Of a stretch of 64,000 bases of DNA, positions 38,306-47,863 are shown one piece after another. Both the position numbers and the translations under genes were made by a program. This DNA comes from Pedobacter schmidteae (GTDB lineage Bacteria > Bacteroidota > Bacteroidia > Sphingobacteriales > Sphingobacteriaceae), in NCBI RefSeq assembly GCF_900564155.1, contig NZ_LS999839.1:2725097-2789096 (forward strand), given 5' to 3'. How positions within the stretch are numbered: position 1 is the first letter of the stretch; every line of letters starts with the position of its first letter. The notes beneath the pieces are model-generated. The model was not told the DNA's origin and ran no database searches. It worked only from the letters and a program-made list of their open reading frames with translations.

Positions 38306-38866
38306 ATGACTGCTTATACGGCGCTAAGTGACAATGAATTGACTGCCCTGTTGAAAAATGGGGACGAGAGCGTGTATAAGGAAATTTATAACCGCTATTG
38401 GGATAAGCTATACTACATTGCACATAGAATGCTGAAATCGCAGGAGGCTACAGAAGAGGTGGTGCAGGATGTGTTTGTGGTGTTGTGGAAAAAGCGGCTG
38501 ATACTGGAAATTCAATCCTTACCGGTTTACCTGGCTGCTATGGTGAGGTATGAGGTTTATCGTTATATTGCCAGAGATAAGAAGGATCGGGAGCAGGTGA
38601 CCGCCTATCAGACTACACAACCGGAATATACTTCGTTTGATACTGAGCTGGAGCACAAGTTACTGCTGGAAATTGTGGAAGAACTATCAAATCAACTTCC
38701 CGAGAAATGCCGCCTGGTATTTCAGTATGTAAAGCTGCAGGACAGGCCAATTGCCGAGGTTGCAGATGAATTGAATATCTCACAAAAAACAGCTGAAGCG
38801 CATTTGACTAAGGCGCTGAAAACCATCAGGGGCAATATGGGCAACGCCATGCATTTGCTGTTTTGA
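38306..38866 (+). CDS. ECF RNA polymerase sigma factor (FecI-like, Bacteroidota expansion family)
   Basis: From the ATG at 38306 (MTAYTALSDNELTALLKNGD) the protein has 186 residues; a TTG at 38276 is a less likely start. Region 2 spans about 25-90 (YNRYWDKLYYIAHRMLKSQEATEEVVQDVF) and region 4 is at 125-180 (LPEKCRLVFQYVKLQDRPIAEVADEL then ISQKTAEAHLTKALKTIR). It should direct transcription of the FecR-SusC-SusD genes downstream once released from the anti-sigma factor. Confidence 0.92.
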   Translation: MTAYTALSDNELTALLKNGDESVYKEIYNRYWDKLYYIAHRMLKSQEATEEVVQDVFVVLWKKRLILEIQSLPVYLAAMVRYEVYRYIARDKKDREQVTAYQTTQPEYTSFDTELEHKLLLEIVEELSNQLPEKCRLVFQYVKLQDRPIAEVADELNISQKTAEAHLTKALKTIRGNMGNAMHLLF

Positions 38867-38950
38867 TATTTTTTTAAAATATTTTCATTTTATACTAAGG
38901 GTAAATGGATACTTTGCTACTCTATGTATTCAAACGCCCATTTTTAGGTT

Positions 38951-40102
38951 ATGAATAAGGAGGAAATCAAACATTTAGCTGAAAAGTTTTTAAAAGGAAC
39001 GGCAACAGCTGAGGAAAAAAGGCGGTTGCACAGTTGGTCGGCCTTAAATAATGAACACGACGATGAAGTGGTGTTGACCTCAAAGCCTGAGGATGCAAAT
39101 GAGGTTAAGGCCAGGGTATATGATCGGATTCAACACCAAATTCATTTGGATGTGGTGCCTGTTGGTCCTAAGAAAATTAAATTGTGGTACAAAGTTGCTG
39201 CGGTCGCAGCTGCTTTGATTTTAATAAGCGGACTAACCTTTTATCTTTCCAGGATGGATGACTCGAGAGGGAGTGATCTGGCAGATGCTAAACACATCTC
39301 CATTGGTAAAAATGCAGCTATTTTGACCTTAGCTGATGGTAGAAAGATTGATTTGCTGAAAGCCGAAAATGGCCGTTTGACTGAAGAATCGGGTGTGGCG
39401 ATCCGCAAAACTACCGATGGAAAGTTGGTTTATGAGGTTAAAGACGTTTCTACCCCTGTGAACAATGAGGCGCATTTAAATACCATCAGTACGCCTAAGG
39501 GGGGACAATATCAGGTGATACTGCCCGATGAAACCATAGTATGGTTAAATGCCGCTTCCAGTATTAAATTTCCTGCTGGTTTTACCAATCTTAAGCAGCG
39601 TAAAGTTCAGTTAAGTGGAGAAGCTTACTTTGAAGTGGCTAAAGATAAGGAACACCCGTTTATTGTTCAGACAGATCAGCAGGAGATAGAAGTCTTAGGG
39701 ACGCATTTTAACCTGAATGCTTATGGTGATGAACAGAGCATTAAAACAACCCTGTTGGAAGGACGTGTTAGGGTTTTATCGGGGAAAGATTTAGTTGTGC
39801 TGAAGCCGGGGCAACAATCTTTGTTGCGTAATCATAAGCTGGATGTTGCAAATGCAGATACAGAGGAGGCTGTAGCCTGGAAAAATGGATATTTTAAGTT
39901 CAACAGTGAACCCCTTCCCTCTATCATGCGCAAGCTTTCGCGCTGGTATGATGTAGAAGTAGTGTATGAAGGAAAGCCTGGCGATGACCGTTTTGGCGGA
40001 ACTATTAGCCGTTATAAAAATGTAGCAGACGTACTGGAAATGTTGGAATCAACCAAATTGGTGAAATTTAAAGTAGAAGGGAGGAAAATTATCGTGAGAT
40101 AA
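38951..40102 (+). CDS. FecR-type anti-sigma factor
   Basis: This 383-residue inner-membrane protein has an N-terminal cytoplasmic region that would bind the sigma factor (~1-75), one transmembrane helix (~78-97, KVAAVAAALILISGLTFYLS), a periplasmic FecR domain (HLNTISTPKGGQYQVILPDE, VWLNAASSIKFP, GEAYFEVAKDKEHPFIV) and a C-terminal DUF4974 domain (FKFNSEPLPSIMRKLSRWYDVEVVY). It probably senses the STN domain of the following SusC protein. It is 84 bp after the sigma gene. Confidence 0.93.
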   Translation: MNKEEIKHLAEKFLKGTATAEEKRRLHSWSALNNEHDDEVVLTSKPEDANEVKARVYDRIQHQIHLDVVPVGPKKIKLWYKVAAVAAALILISGLTFYLSRMDDSRGSDLADAKHISIGKNAAILTLADGRKIDLLKAENGRLTEESGVAIRKTTDGKLVYEVKDVSTPVNNEAHLNTISTPKGGQYQVILPDETIVWLNAASSIKFPAGFTNLKQRKVQLSGEAYFEVAKDKEHPFIVQTDQQEIEVLGTHFNLNAYGDEQSIKTTLLEGRVRVLSGKDLVVLKPGQQSLLRNHKLDVANADTEEAVAWKNGYFKFNSEPLPSIMRKLSRWYDVEVVYEGKPGDDRFGGTISRYKNVADVLEMLESTKLVKFKVEGRKIIVR

Positions 40103-40146
40103 ATTTATACTAAAAGATGAAAGATGAAAACGGATAAAAATAAAAA

Positions 40147-40170
40147 CCAGAGGCGGTGAGAGGCCTCTGG
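40147..40170. promoter_or_regulatory. Hairpin between fecR and susC
   Basis: CCAGAGGC (40147-40154) and GCCTCTGG (40163-40170) form an 8 bp stem with an eight-base loop and no following T-run. It may cut down read-through or mark an mRNA processing point before susC. Confidence 0.4.
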
Positions 40171-40246
40171 CTTATATAGTCCGGAAATCGATGTATTGAA
40201 TTGCGAAAAACAATAATTATCAACGTAACCCAAACTAAACAAATTT

Positions 40247-43200
40247 ATGAATTTTTATGATCTAACCCGTCATAGGTTTAAAACCTATTGTACGGGGCAA
40301 GTAATACGTATTATGAGATTAACCATCATCATAATGACCTGTTTGCTAATGCAGGTAAGTGCTAAGAGTAATGCCCAGAAAGTATCCTTGTCGGAATACA
40401 AAGCTCCGCTATTAAGAATATTTAACCAGCTAAGGAATCAGACCGGCTATGATTTTTTGTATTCGGACGATATGCTGAAAATGGCAAAGCCGGTGAGCAT
40501 ACATGTAAAAGGGGCTCAGTTGGAAGCAGTCCTGAAGCAGGTTTTTGATGATCAGGACCTGGTTTATGTATTGAAAAATAAGGCGGTAATTGTAGCCATG
40601 AAAGAGGTTACCTTTCTGGATAGGGTGAATTCTTTTTTTGCCAGAATTGATGTGACAGGAAAAGTGACAGATGATAAAGGAACACCCTTGCCTGGTGCAA
40701 CAGTTAAAGTTAAAAATACGACCAGGTTGGTGATTACCGACGCGACCGGGAGCTTTGTGTTGAGGGGAGTAGACGAAAAGGCAGTATTAGTGATCTCTTA
40801 TTTAGGCTATAAAACCAAAGAGATGGCTGTTAAACCGGTGATGAATATTAGCATTGAAATCGCAAATGCGAATCTGGAAGAGGTAGGTGTGATCAGTACA
40901 GGGTATCAGAAGATCAAAAAAGATCAGCTGACCGGTGCGGCAAGTACCATTGGCGAAAAGGATTATAACCAACGCACGGCGGTAACCGGTAATTTTTTGG
41001 AAAACCTGGAAGGAAAGGTACCCGGACTGGTGTACAACAGCATTTCGGGCGAAATCTCTATCCGTGGGGTAAGTACTTTTGATGCGGTAAAACGACCGCT
41101 GATTGTGGTGGATGGATTTCCGACAGAAATAGACCTGAGTACCATCAATCCGAATGATGTGGTTTCTGTATCTGTATTACGCGATGCCGCCGCGGCATCC
41201 ATATATGGTGTACAGGCTTCCAACGGGGTAATTGTTGTGGAAACCAGACGCGGTAAGGTAGGTAAACCGGTGTTTAATTTCAGAAGTACATTAGGCTTTG
41301 AACCAAAACCTGATTTTGGTTATTTGAATTATGCCGGCTCTGAAGAACTGATTACCCTGTTTAAAGATCTGGTGAAGACAGGGAACGATGCACGTTATTT
41401 TTATTCCGATCACAGCCCGATAGATCCTGCGAAATTGGTTTTATTTGATTTGGATGAAGGTTTGATTACCCAGCAGCAGGCCGATGAAAAGCTGGCAGCC
41501 ATTGGATCTTACAATAACCTTAATGACTATACCCGTTTGTTTTACAGAAACAGGTTAAGCAAACAGGTTAACTTTGATGTGAGTGGCGGTACAGATAAGA
41601 GTACGTACCTGGTGGGTTTGAATTATTTTACCGAACAACCTCAGCAAAGGGCATCCGAGATCAACCGGATGATTTTGAACGTAGCCAATACTTATCAGCT
41701 GAGTAAAACCTTTTCATTTGATTTTAAAGGAACTTATACCAACAACCGCAACAAAAACGGAAAGATTGTCGCTTATGAGAATTTATTGCCATATGATCGT
41801 TTGGTGGATGAAAATGGAAATGCTTTGGCCGCTACCAACGGCGAAAACGGGGATACCTTTTATGCTACGAACCCAGAATTTAATGAAAAGCTGAAAGCTA
41901 AGGGGCTTTACGACATGTTATACTATCCTTATGCCGAGCTCAATGCAAATACCAATAAACGTACGCTTAATTCATTCAGGGCTCAGGGGCGATTAAACAG
42001 TAAAATTACCAAATGGCTGAGCCTGGACCTGGGGGCTGCTTATGAGAACGAGCAGGGAATCAATGATTTTTTGCAAACGGAAGATGCTTACAGGGTACGT
42101 TTTCTGGTCAATATGAAAGCAAAAAAAGATCCGGTAAAGGGTACTCCACTGTTTACAGATTTACCGCAGGGTGATTTCTTATCTAAACAGACTTTAAAGA
42201 ATACAGCCTATACCTTACGCGGACAATTTAATGTGAATTATTATTCGAAAGATAACAAACACAACCTGTCGGGTATTTTGGGTGTAGAGCAGCGCAAAAC
42301 CGAGAGTAGTTCTTATAAATCAACTTTTTTTGGGTACGACGGACAGTCGCTGATCAGTAAGCCGGTAAACCTGCAGGCATTAAACACAAGTACCAGGCCG
42401 GCATTTACAGAACTTGGGAGTTATGACGGTTCGCGGTTCAGAAGTACCGATTATTTTTCTGAGACCTCGGGCGATAGAAGATTTCGCTCTTTTTACGGTC
42501 AGGCCACTTATGTTTACGATAAACGTTATGTTGCTACGGGAAGTTTGCGTATAGATCAGTCCAATCTTTTTGGGGTAGATCCGAAGTATAAAAACAACCC
42601 TTTGTGGTCGGCAGGTTTGAGTTGGATTGCAGGCGAAGAAGAATTTATGAAACCGGCAGAATGGATCAGCAATTTACAACTGCGGGTGGCAACCGGCTTT
42701 AACGGAAATGTACCAAGTAGTGTTAACGGACCTTTTTTGCTGTTGAGTTCGGGCTTGAACAATGCCTTTAATACTTCCCATTTGTATTACGATGTGCTTT
42801 CGCCAGAAAACCAGTCTATTCGTTGGGAAACGACCAATAATTTTAATTTTGGTTTAGACTATGGTTTGTTTCAAAATAGAATTTCCGGATCTGTTGACCT
42901 TTACTATAAAAAGACAAGGGACGTATTTGGAATGATGTCTGCCGATCCTACAAGAGGATTTAATCAATACAATGCGAATACAGCTTCGATAGAGAATAAA
43001 GGGCTGGAACTGATGGTGAATACGGTGAATATCAGTTCGACAGGATTTAACTGGCGTACGGGCATTACGGCTTCGTTCAATAAAAATAAAGTTATACAGG
43101 TTCAAAGAAAGGACAAAAGAGCCTCATTTGACATTGTTGGTGGATTGGACCCTCAGAAAGGGTATCCGATGAACGCATTGTTTAGCTATAAATATGCCGG

Positions 43201-43831
43201 ACTGAATGAACTGGGACAGCCGGGAGTTTACGATCGGTTTGGTAACATCAAAATTATGGAGGCTTATGACGACGCCGAGGTTGACGTGGATTTTGACGAT
43301 TTGCAATATAGCGGAACCACTACTCCAAAATATGTAATAGGGTTGAACAATCAGTTTTCTGTTGGTGCGTTTGATTTCTCCTTCTTGTTTATGTATTATG
43401 GAGGACATGTGATGAGGGTACAACAGCCCAACCCGGATGATGCACAGTATGGTTATCCTTTAAAAGGCTCCTCTGTTTACTGGAAACAAAAAGGGGATGA
43501 ATTATATACGAATGTACCCGGTTACCCTGTGTATGGAACACCCGGAGATTACGGTTATGCTGCCAAACGTGGGTACGCCTTTGCTGATCAGTTTGTAAGA
43601 AAGGCAGATTATATCAGGTTAAGGGATGTGATTTTGACCTACAATTTGAAAAGTGAAGCCTTTAAAAGAGCAGGACTTAGCCATACACAAATCCGTTTTC
43701 AGGCACAAAACCCTTTCAAGTATACTTTTAGTGGAAACAGTATCGATCCTGAATCTATAGACAGGCAGACAGGAATGCGGACAATGCCTCAACAGGCTTT
43801 TTATAGTGTAACCTTATCTACCAATTTTTAA
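40247..43831 (+). CDS. SusC/RagA-type receptor with N-terminal STN signalling domain
   Basis: This 1194-residue TonB-dependent transporter has a long pre-signal N-terminus; the hydrophobic core MRLTIIIMTCLLMQVSA begins at the internal ATG at 40313. A secretin/TonB STN domain follows (~50-115: PLLRIFNQLRNQTGYDFLYS), then a CarboxypepD_reg domain (~135-215), a plug (~225-330: RPLIVVDGFPTEIDL, VSVLRDAAAASIYG, GVIVVETRRG) and a beta-barrel ending in FYSVTLSTNF. The STN domain and the FecI/FecR pair upstream indicate substrate-induced trans-envelope signalling. The substrate cannot be deduced. Confidence 0.93.
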   Translation: MNFYDLTRHRFKTYCTGQVIRIMRLTIIIMTCLLMQVSAKSNAQKVSLSEYKAPLLRIFNQLRNQTGYDFLYSDDMLKMAKPVSIHVKGAQLEAVLKQVFDDQDLVYVLKNKAVIVAMKEVTFLDRVNSFFARIDVTGKVTDDKGTPLPGATVKVKNTTRLVITDATGSFVLRGVDEKAVLVISYLGYKTKEMAVKPVMNISIEIANANLEEVGVISTGYQKIKKDQLTGAASTIGEKDYNQRTAVTGNFLENLEGKVPGLVYNSISGEISIRGVSTFDAVKRPLIVVDGFPTEIDLSTINPNDVVSVSVLRDAAAASIYGVQASNGVIVVETRRGKVGKPVFNFRSTLGFEPKPDFGYLNYAGSEELITLFKDLVKTGNDARYFYSDHSPIDPAKLVLFDLDEGLITQQQADEKLAAIGSYNNLNDYTRLFYRNRLSKQVNFDVSGGTDKSTYLVGLNYFTEQPQQRASEINRMILNVANTYQLSKTFSFDFKGTYTNNRNKNGKIVAYENLLPYDRLVDENGNALAATNGENGDTFYATNPEFNEKLKAKGLYDMLYYPYAELNANTNKRTLNSFRAQGRLNSKITKWLSLDLGAAYENEQGINDFLQTEDAYRVRFLVNMKAKKDPVKGTPLFTDLPQGDFLSKQTLKNTAYTLRGQFNVNYYSKDNKHNLSGILGVEQRKTESSSYKSTFFGYDGQSLISKPVNLQALNTSTRPAFTELGSYDGSRFRSTDYFSETSGDRRFRSFYGQATYVYDKRYVATGSLRIDQSNLFGVDPKYKNNPLWSAGLSWIAGEEEFMKPAEWISNLQLRVATGFNGNVPSSVNGPFLLLSSGLNNAFNTSHLYYDVLSPENQSIRWETTNNFNFGLDYGLFQNRISGSVDLYYKKTRDVFGMMSADPTRGFNQYNANTASIENKGLELMVNTVNISSTGFNWRTGITASFNKNKVIQVQRKDKRASFDIVGGLDPQKGYPMNALFSYKYAGLNELGQPGVYDRFGNIKIMEAYDDAEVDVDFDDLQYSGTTTPKYVIGLNNQFSVGAFDFSFLFMYYGGHVMRVQQPNPDDAQYGYPLKGSSVYWKQKGDELYTNVPGYPVYGTPGDYGYAAKRGYAFADQFVRKADYIRLRDVILTYNLKSEAFKRAGLSHTQIRFQAQNPFKYTFSGNSIDPESIDRQTGMRTMPQQAFYSVTLSTNF

Positions 43832-45204
43832 TGAAAACAAACAATTGTTTGATGAAAAGACATAAGAAGATGAAAAAGATATCATATTTTGTATTTAGTG
43901 CAGTCATGCTGTTTTCTATAGCCTCCTGTAAAGATTTTTTAGAGGTGAAACCAAAAGGATATGTACTTCCGGAAAAGCTTTCGGACTATGAAAATATGCT
44001 GAGCTCGCCAACGATGACGCAGACCTTTCCGGCCGAACTGATGTATTGCACGGATGATTATTACAGTGAATATGCACCTAACGACCGGAGCACAAACGCC
44101 AATATGTTTGTATGGCGCAGAGAAATTGATATTGATGATCAGGCGAGCCCGGCGATCTGGGGAGGAATGTACCGTGTGATTTATGATGCCAATGTAATCA
44201 TCAGGCATGTAATGAAAGCTAAAGACGGATCTGAACAAAGGAAAAAAGAGGTGTTGGGAGACGCATTATTGGTACGTGCCGATGCCTACTTTACTTTGCT
44301 TACGGTTTTTGCTAAATCCTATGATGTGGCTACAGCTACTACTGATCCGGGGATGCCATTGATTACCTCTAACGATGTAACAGAGTCGACGCCTCCGCGT
44401 TCCAGGCTTCAGGCTACCTTAGATACCATTATCAACAACACTATACAGGCATCGGAGTATTTACCTCAAAATACAACTTATCGGTTTAGAGGTACGCAAG
44501 CAGCGGCTCATGGATTACTGGCAAGGATTTACCTGTATATGGGCGACTACACCAATGCCTCAAAGTATTCGGAACTGGCACTTAAAGCGCCGCATCAGTT
44601 GTTAAACTATGCCAATTATGATGACAGCTTTGATATGCCGAATTCGGATGTAAATCCGGAGATTTTATGGCAAAGGGCGAGTGTGGACTATACTATACCT
44701 ACATTTTTATTGTATTCGGATGAACTGATGACTTATTATAATGCTGATGATCTTCGGTTTTTTCTGCTATCGTTTTCTAATTCGAAAGGAATAAACCGGG
44801 CGGCGCCACCGGGGAGGGCCAATTTTGGGGTTACTTTTCCGGAGCTTTACCTGAATGTGGCCGAGGCTGCTGCGCGTGCAGGTAATATAAGTAAGGCGAT
44901 GGATATGGTAAATAAAATCAGAGAAAAAAGAATTAAGGCATCTGCCTATCAACCATTGTCGGCCGCCAACCCTGAAGCTGCGCTGAAAATTGTATTGGCG
45001 GAGCGGAGAAGGGAGCTTGCTTTTAGCGGGCAGAGATGGATGGACATGAAAAGGTTGGACAAAGATGGACGGATGATTGAAGTGGTGCGGATGAATAAAA
45101 AAACAGGGGTAAGACTTGGAAGCTTAGTGCCAGGAAGTAAAGAATACACTTTTCAGATCCCGACAAGGGTGAGGAATTTTAACCCGAAAATGGAACTTAA
45201 TTAA
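43831..45204 (+). CDS. SusD/RagB-like outer-membrane lipoprotein
   Basis: This 457-residue SusD protein has its ATG overlapping the susC stop by one base. Two further in-frame ATGs follow (the third, at 43870, gives MKKISYFVFSAVMLFSIASC, a clean lipoprotein signal), so the true start may be downstream. SusD motifs include DFLEVKPKGYVLPEKLSDYENML, ALLVRADAYFTLLTVFAKSYD, GLLARIYLYMGDY and ERRRELAFSGQRWMDMKRL. At 457 residues it is shorter than average, but both ends look complete. Confidence 0.92.
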   Translation: MKTNNCLMKRHKKMKKISYFVFSAVMLFSIASCKDFLEVKPKGYVLPEKLSDYENMLSSPTMTQTFPAELMYCTDDYYSEYAPNDRSTNANMFVWRREIDIDDQASPAIWGGMYRVIYDANVIIRHVMKAKDGSEQRKKEVLGDALLVRADAYFTLLTVFAKSYDVATATTDPGMPLITSNDVTESTPPRSRLQATLDTIINNTIQASEYLPQNTTYRFRGTQAAAHGLLARIYLYMGDYTNASKYSELALKAPHQLLNYANYDDSFDMPNSDVNPEILWQRASVDYTIPTFLLYSDELMTYYNADDLRFFLLSFSNSKGINRAAPPGRANFGVTFPELYLNVAEAAARAGNISKAMDMVNKIREKRIKASAYQPLSAANPEAALKIVLAERRRELAFSGQRWMDMKRLDKDGRMIEVVRMNKKTGVRLGSLVPGSKEYTFQIPTRVRNFNPKMELN

Positions 45205-45226
45205 TAATGATTATTTAAAAATACAC

Positions 45227-45291
45227 TGATGAAACCATCATGAGCAAACACTCACAAACAGTAATGAATATTGCTCATGATAGCTTCATCA
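45227..45291. repeat. 21-nt inverted repeat between susD and the thioredoxin gene
   Basis: The left arm (45227-45247) and the right arm (45271-45291) pair as 7 + 11 bp around a 3-base internal mismatch, with a 23-base loop. The arms share TTGCTCATGAT / ATCATGAGCAA. No U-tract follows. It could stabilise the 3' end of the susCD message or reduce read-through into the next gene. Confidence 0.65.
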
Positions 45292-45316
45292 CCTTTAAAA
45301 AACAAACTATATACTG

Positions 45317-46561
45317 ATGAAAAAATATATATATGCTGCATTGATGTTGTTAAGTATGAGCAGCTATGCACAATCTGATAAAAAAGAAGTAAAAGACGAT
45401 TTGTTGAAAAACAAAGAACAGGTATTAGCTAAATATATCCCAATGGCCAATGGCAGCTACCTGTATAAATTATATGTGATGCCCTCGGAAGAGGTATTGA
45501 CAAAGCTGGATGCATTTAAATTGGCCATGAAACTGGAGGCGGATAAAGAAAAAGATGTAGCGGTAAGGGCATTAATGCTGAAAGATGTAGAATTCTATGC
45601 CGGGCAGGTACTGGACAGGTATGTTGGTTTATATGGTATGGACTCGCTAGGGATGGCGAATTTGGAGAAAATACTTACAGAGAAGAAGGGAGCTCCTAAT
45701 TTTTACAAGCTGCTTGATTCTGCAGGGAAAAAAGCTTTCTCAAAGCGTATGGAACCTGCGGAAAGAAAAAGATTAAAGGCGATGGTGACAGGGAAAAATG
45801 ATTTAAATGATGAGGCCTTGTTTAAAAGATCGGCAGCTTACCGTACCTGGTTGGATGAACAGATCACTGCCCTGAGGAATACGAAATATAAAGCAGATAC
45901 AACATTGGGCTATGAAGGCAACCATGTGGTAAAACTAAAAGTTGTGAAACAAGAATTGCCTGCAGGTTTTATAAAAGATTACCTGACTTATACCGGGACT
46001 GCCACCATTCTTAAAATGGTAAGGGATGAAGGGGCTAAGGAAGAGGCTTACCAAAATTTTATGGCTACGGCGGCCAACCCTGTGCATAAAAAGGATATCG
46101 AAGAGATTTATGCAAATCATAAAATGATGACCGGAAATGCTATGTCGCCTGATTTTAATTATATCGATGTAAATGGTAAAGAGGTTTCTTTAAAATCGTT
46201 GCGCGGTAAATATGTATACATTGATGTATGGGCTACCTGGTGTGGCCCCTGCAAAGCGGAAATTCCTTTTTTAACTAAAATTGAGCAAGCTTACCATGGT
46301 AAGAATATTCACTTTGTAAGCCTTTCGGTTGACAGGATGGCCGATAAATCGAAATGGACCAGTTATGTGAAAGACCATCAACTGCAGGGAATTCAGCTGT
46401 TGGCCGACAAAGATTTTAATTCTGATTTTGTTAAGAAATACAATATCAATGCGATACCAAGGTTTATTCTGATCGATCCAGCTGGTAAAATTGTTTCGGG
46501 TGATGCGAAGCGGCCATCTGATCCGGAATTGCGGAAACAGTTTGACGGATTGTTGAAGTAA
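45317..46561 (+). CDS. TlpA-like periplasmic thiol-disulfide protein
   Basis: This 414-residue protein has a signal peptide (MKKYIYAALMLLSMSSYAQS), a helical N-terminal half of unknown function (~20-270) and a C-terminal thioredoxin fold with WATWCGPCKAEIPF (C309, C312) and the cis-Pro segment NINAIPRFILIDP. Such fusions often follow SusC/SusD pairs in Pedobacter-like genomes. It probably reduces or oxidises periplasmic partners. It is separated from susD by the inverted repeat and ends just before a terminator. Confidence 0.9.
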   Translation: MKKYIYAALMLLSMSSYAQSDKKEVKDDLLKNKEQVLAKYIPMANGSYLYKLYVMPSEEVLTKLDAFKLAMKLEADKEKDVAVRALMLKDVEFYAGQVLDRYVGLYGMDSLGMANLEKILTEKKGAPNFYKLLDSAGKKAFSKRMEPAERKRLKAMVTGKNDLNDEALFKRSAAYRTWLDEQITALRNTKYKADTTLGYEGNHVVKLKVVKQELPAGFIKDYLTYTGTATILKMVRDEGAKEEAYQNFMATAANPVHKKDIEEIYANHKMMTGNAMSPDFNYIDVNGKEVSLKSLRGKYVYIDVWATWCGPCKAEIPFLTKIEQAYHGKNIHFVSLSVDRMADKSKWTSYVKDHQLQGIQLLADKDFNSDFVKKYNINAIPRFILIDPAGKIVSGDAKRPSDPELRKQFDGLLK

Positions 46562-46592
46562 GGAGACTGAAACTCGGATTTAAGGCACAAAT

Positions 46593-46632
46593 AAAAAAGA
46601 CCCGATTATATTTTTATAATCGGGTCTTTTTT
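46593..46632. terminator. Bidirectional terminator
   Basis: An 18 bp perfect stem AAAAAAGACCCGATTATA (46593-46610) with its complement at 46615-46632 and a four-base loop. It serves the TlpA-like gene and the converging secreted-protein gene. Confidence 0.9.
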
Positions 46633-46650
46633 ATAGCTATGAAGGTTGGA

Positions 46651-47121
46651 TTATTTCTTCTTCGGAAGCTTAAGTGCAATTTTTCCGTCTTCTAATCCTT
46701 CCAGATTTTTATCGTCAAATACTTCTTTTACGTCCGATTTCTGCATCAGTTTGAGCAGATCTTCTGATGATCCGGTATGTTGAACCTGCACGGTTGAAGA
46801 AGCTGCACTGTATTTAATTTTGGCACTTTCCACGCCCTTACATTTCTGAATATTTTCGCTTAGTGCTTTTAAGGTGCTGAAATCAATACCTGTAATACTG
46901 ATAACGGTGCTGGTTTCGCCTTTGACTTCTTCTGCATTCTTCTGTTTTTTGGATAGAAATCCTAGTAATTTATCGCTGGTTCCTTTTGTGCGATCGGCTG
47001 TATTAGCAGCTTTGTCGACCTTGCCCAAGGCTTTGTCAATTTTGTCGAATACACTTTGTGCTTTTAGCGATGTGGCACCTGTGAACAGCAGGGCTAAACA
47101 CATCATGGAAATAGTTTTCAT
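46651..47121 (-). CDS. Small secreted or periplasmic hypothetical protein
   Basis: This 156-residue protein has a signal peptide (MKTISMMCLALLFTGATSLKAQ), a lysine-rich helical linker (~25-65) and a C-terminal ~80-residue domain (STVISITGIDFSTLKALSEN, GVESAKIKYSAASSTVQVQH) with the beta-alpha-beta rhythm of an HMA/ACT-like fold but without the CxxC metal motif. The family is not recognised. It lies 107 bp downstream of the response regulator gene on the same strand and may be cotranscribed. Confidence 0.78.
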   Translation of the reverse strand: MKTISMMCLALLFTGATSLKAQSVFDKIDKALGKVDKAANTADRTKGTSDKLLGFLSKKQKNAEEVKGETSTVISITGIDFSTLKALSENIQKCKGVESAKIKYSAASSTVQVQHTGSSEDLLKLMQKSDVKEVFDDKNLEGLEDGKIALKLPKKK

Positions 47122-47203
47122 GGCTTTTTAGATTTTGATACAAACTCATCAAAACTATTGAGTATCAGTCAGTACGACAATACCGGGAAATGGGGTTTAT
47201 TTA

Positions 47204-47219
47204 TACCTGTTTCCGGGTA
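47204..47219. promoter_or_regulatory. NarL-like 7-2-7 motif, copy 1
   Basis: TACCTGTTTCCGGGTA consists of two inverted heptamers around two bases. It is the exact reverse complement of the motif at 49909-49924. It lies just downstream of the response regulator stop and upstream of the secreted-protein gene at 46651-47121. A looser copy, TACCGGGAAATGGGGT, begins at 47181. Confidence 0.5.
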
Positions 47220-47227
47220 CAAGTCAA

Positions 47228-47863
47228 TTATACCAATCGTTGTTCCATTGCGGTTTTGATGAGTGATGCCACATTTTTTACCTCAAATTTTTGTAGCAGA
47301 TTTTTGCGGTGTGTTTCTACCGTAAGTGGACTTAGGTGCAGCTGGTTTGCAATTTCGGGAGTGGTTTGTCCGTCGGCAATGAGGCGTAGTATTTCTTTTT
47401 CTCTTGTGGTGAGCTGAGGAGGCCCGTTTAGCTCGCCAATTGTAGGCTGGGCCATAATTTCTTTTACTGCGTTGCTAAAGGTAATGCGCCCTTGCAAGGC
47501 TTCATTAATGCAGGCGATGAGTTCTTCTGCAGATACATTTTTGAGCAGGTAGCCGGATGCGCCATTAGTAAGCATTTGCAGGATCATGCTGCGTTGACTA
47601 TGGTTACTTAAGGCCAGTACATAGGTTGTAGGTGAAATCCGCTTGATTTCTTTACACAAATCGATACCACTGGCATCCGGGAGTGTAATATCGAGGAGGA
47701 CAATATTCACTTTGTTCTCTTTTAGAAAAGTAATAAAATCTGCACCTTTTGTAAAACACCCTGCAATTGCAATTCCTTCTATATCTGTTAACAGCTTTTG
47801 TAGGCCCTCCAGTACAATGAGGTGGTCATCTACGATTGCCAGTGTTGCGCTAGGAATGTACAT
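47228..47863 (-). CDS. NarL/FixJ-family response regulator
   Basis: This 211-residue protein has an N-terminal receiver (acidic pair DD12-13, phospho-acceptor D58 in VLLDITLPDASG, Lys in GYLLKNVSAEEL) and a C-terminal LuxR-type helix-turn-helix (LTTREKEILRLIADGQTTPE then IANQLHLSPLTVETHRKNLL). Its start overlaps the kinase gene by 14 bp, so the two form a cognate pair. The inverted TACC..GGTA motifs around the pair are plausible targets. Confidence 0.94.
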   Translation of the reverse strand: MYIPSATLAIVDDHLIVLEGLQKLLTDIEGIAIAGCFTKGADFITFLKENKVNIVLLDITLPDASGIDLCKEIKRISPTTYVLALSNHSQRSMILQMLTNGASGYLLKNVSAEELIACINEALQGRITFSNAVKEIMAQPTIGELNGPPQLTTREKEILRLIADGQTTPEIANQLHLSPLTVETHRKNLLQKFEVKNVASLIKTAMEQRLV

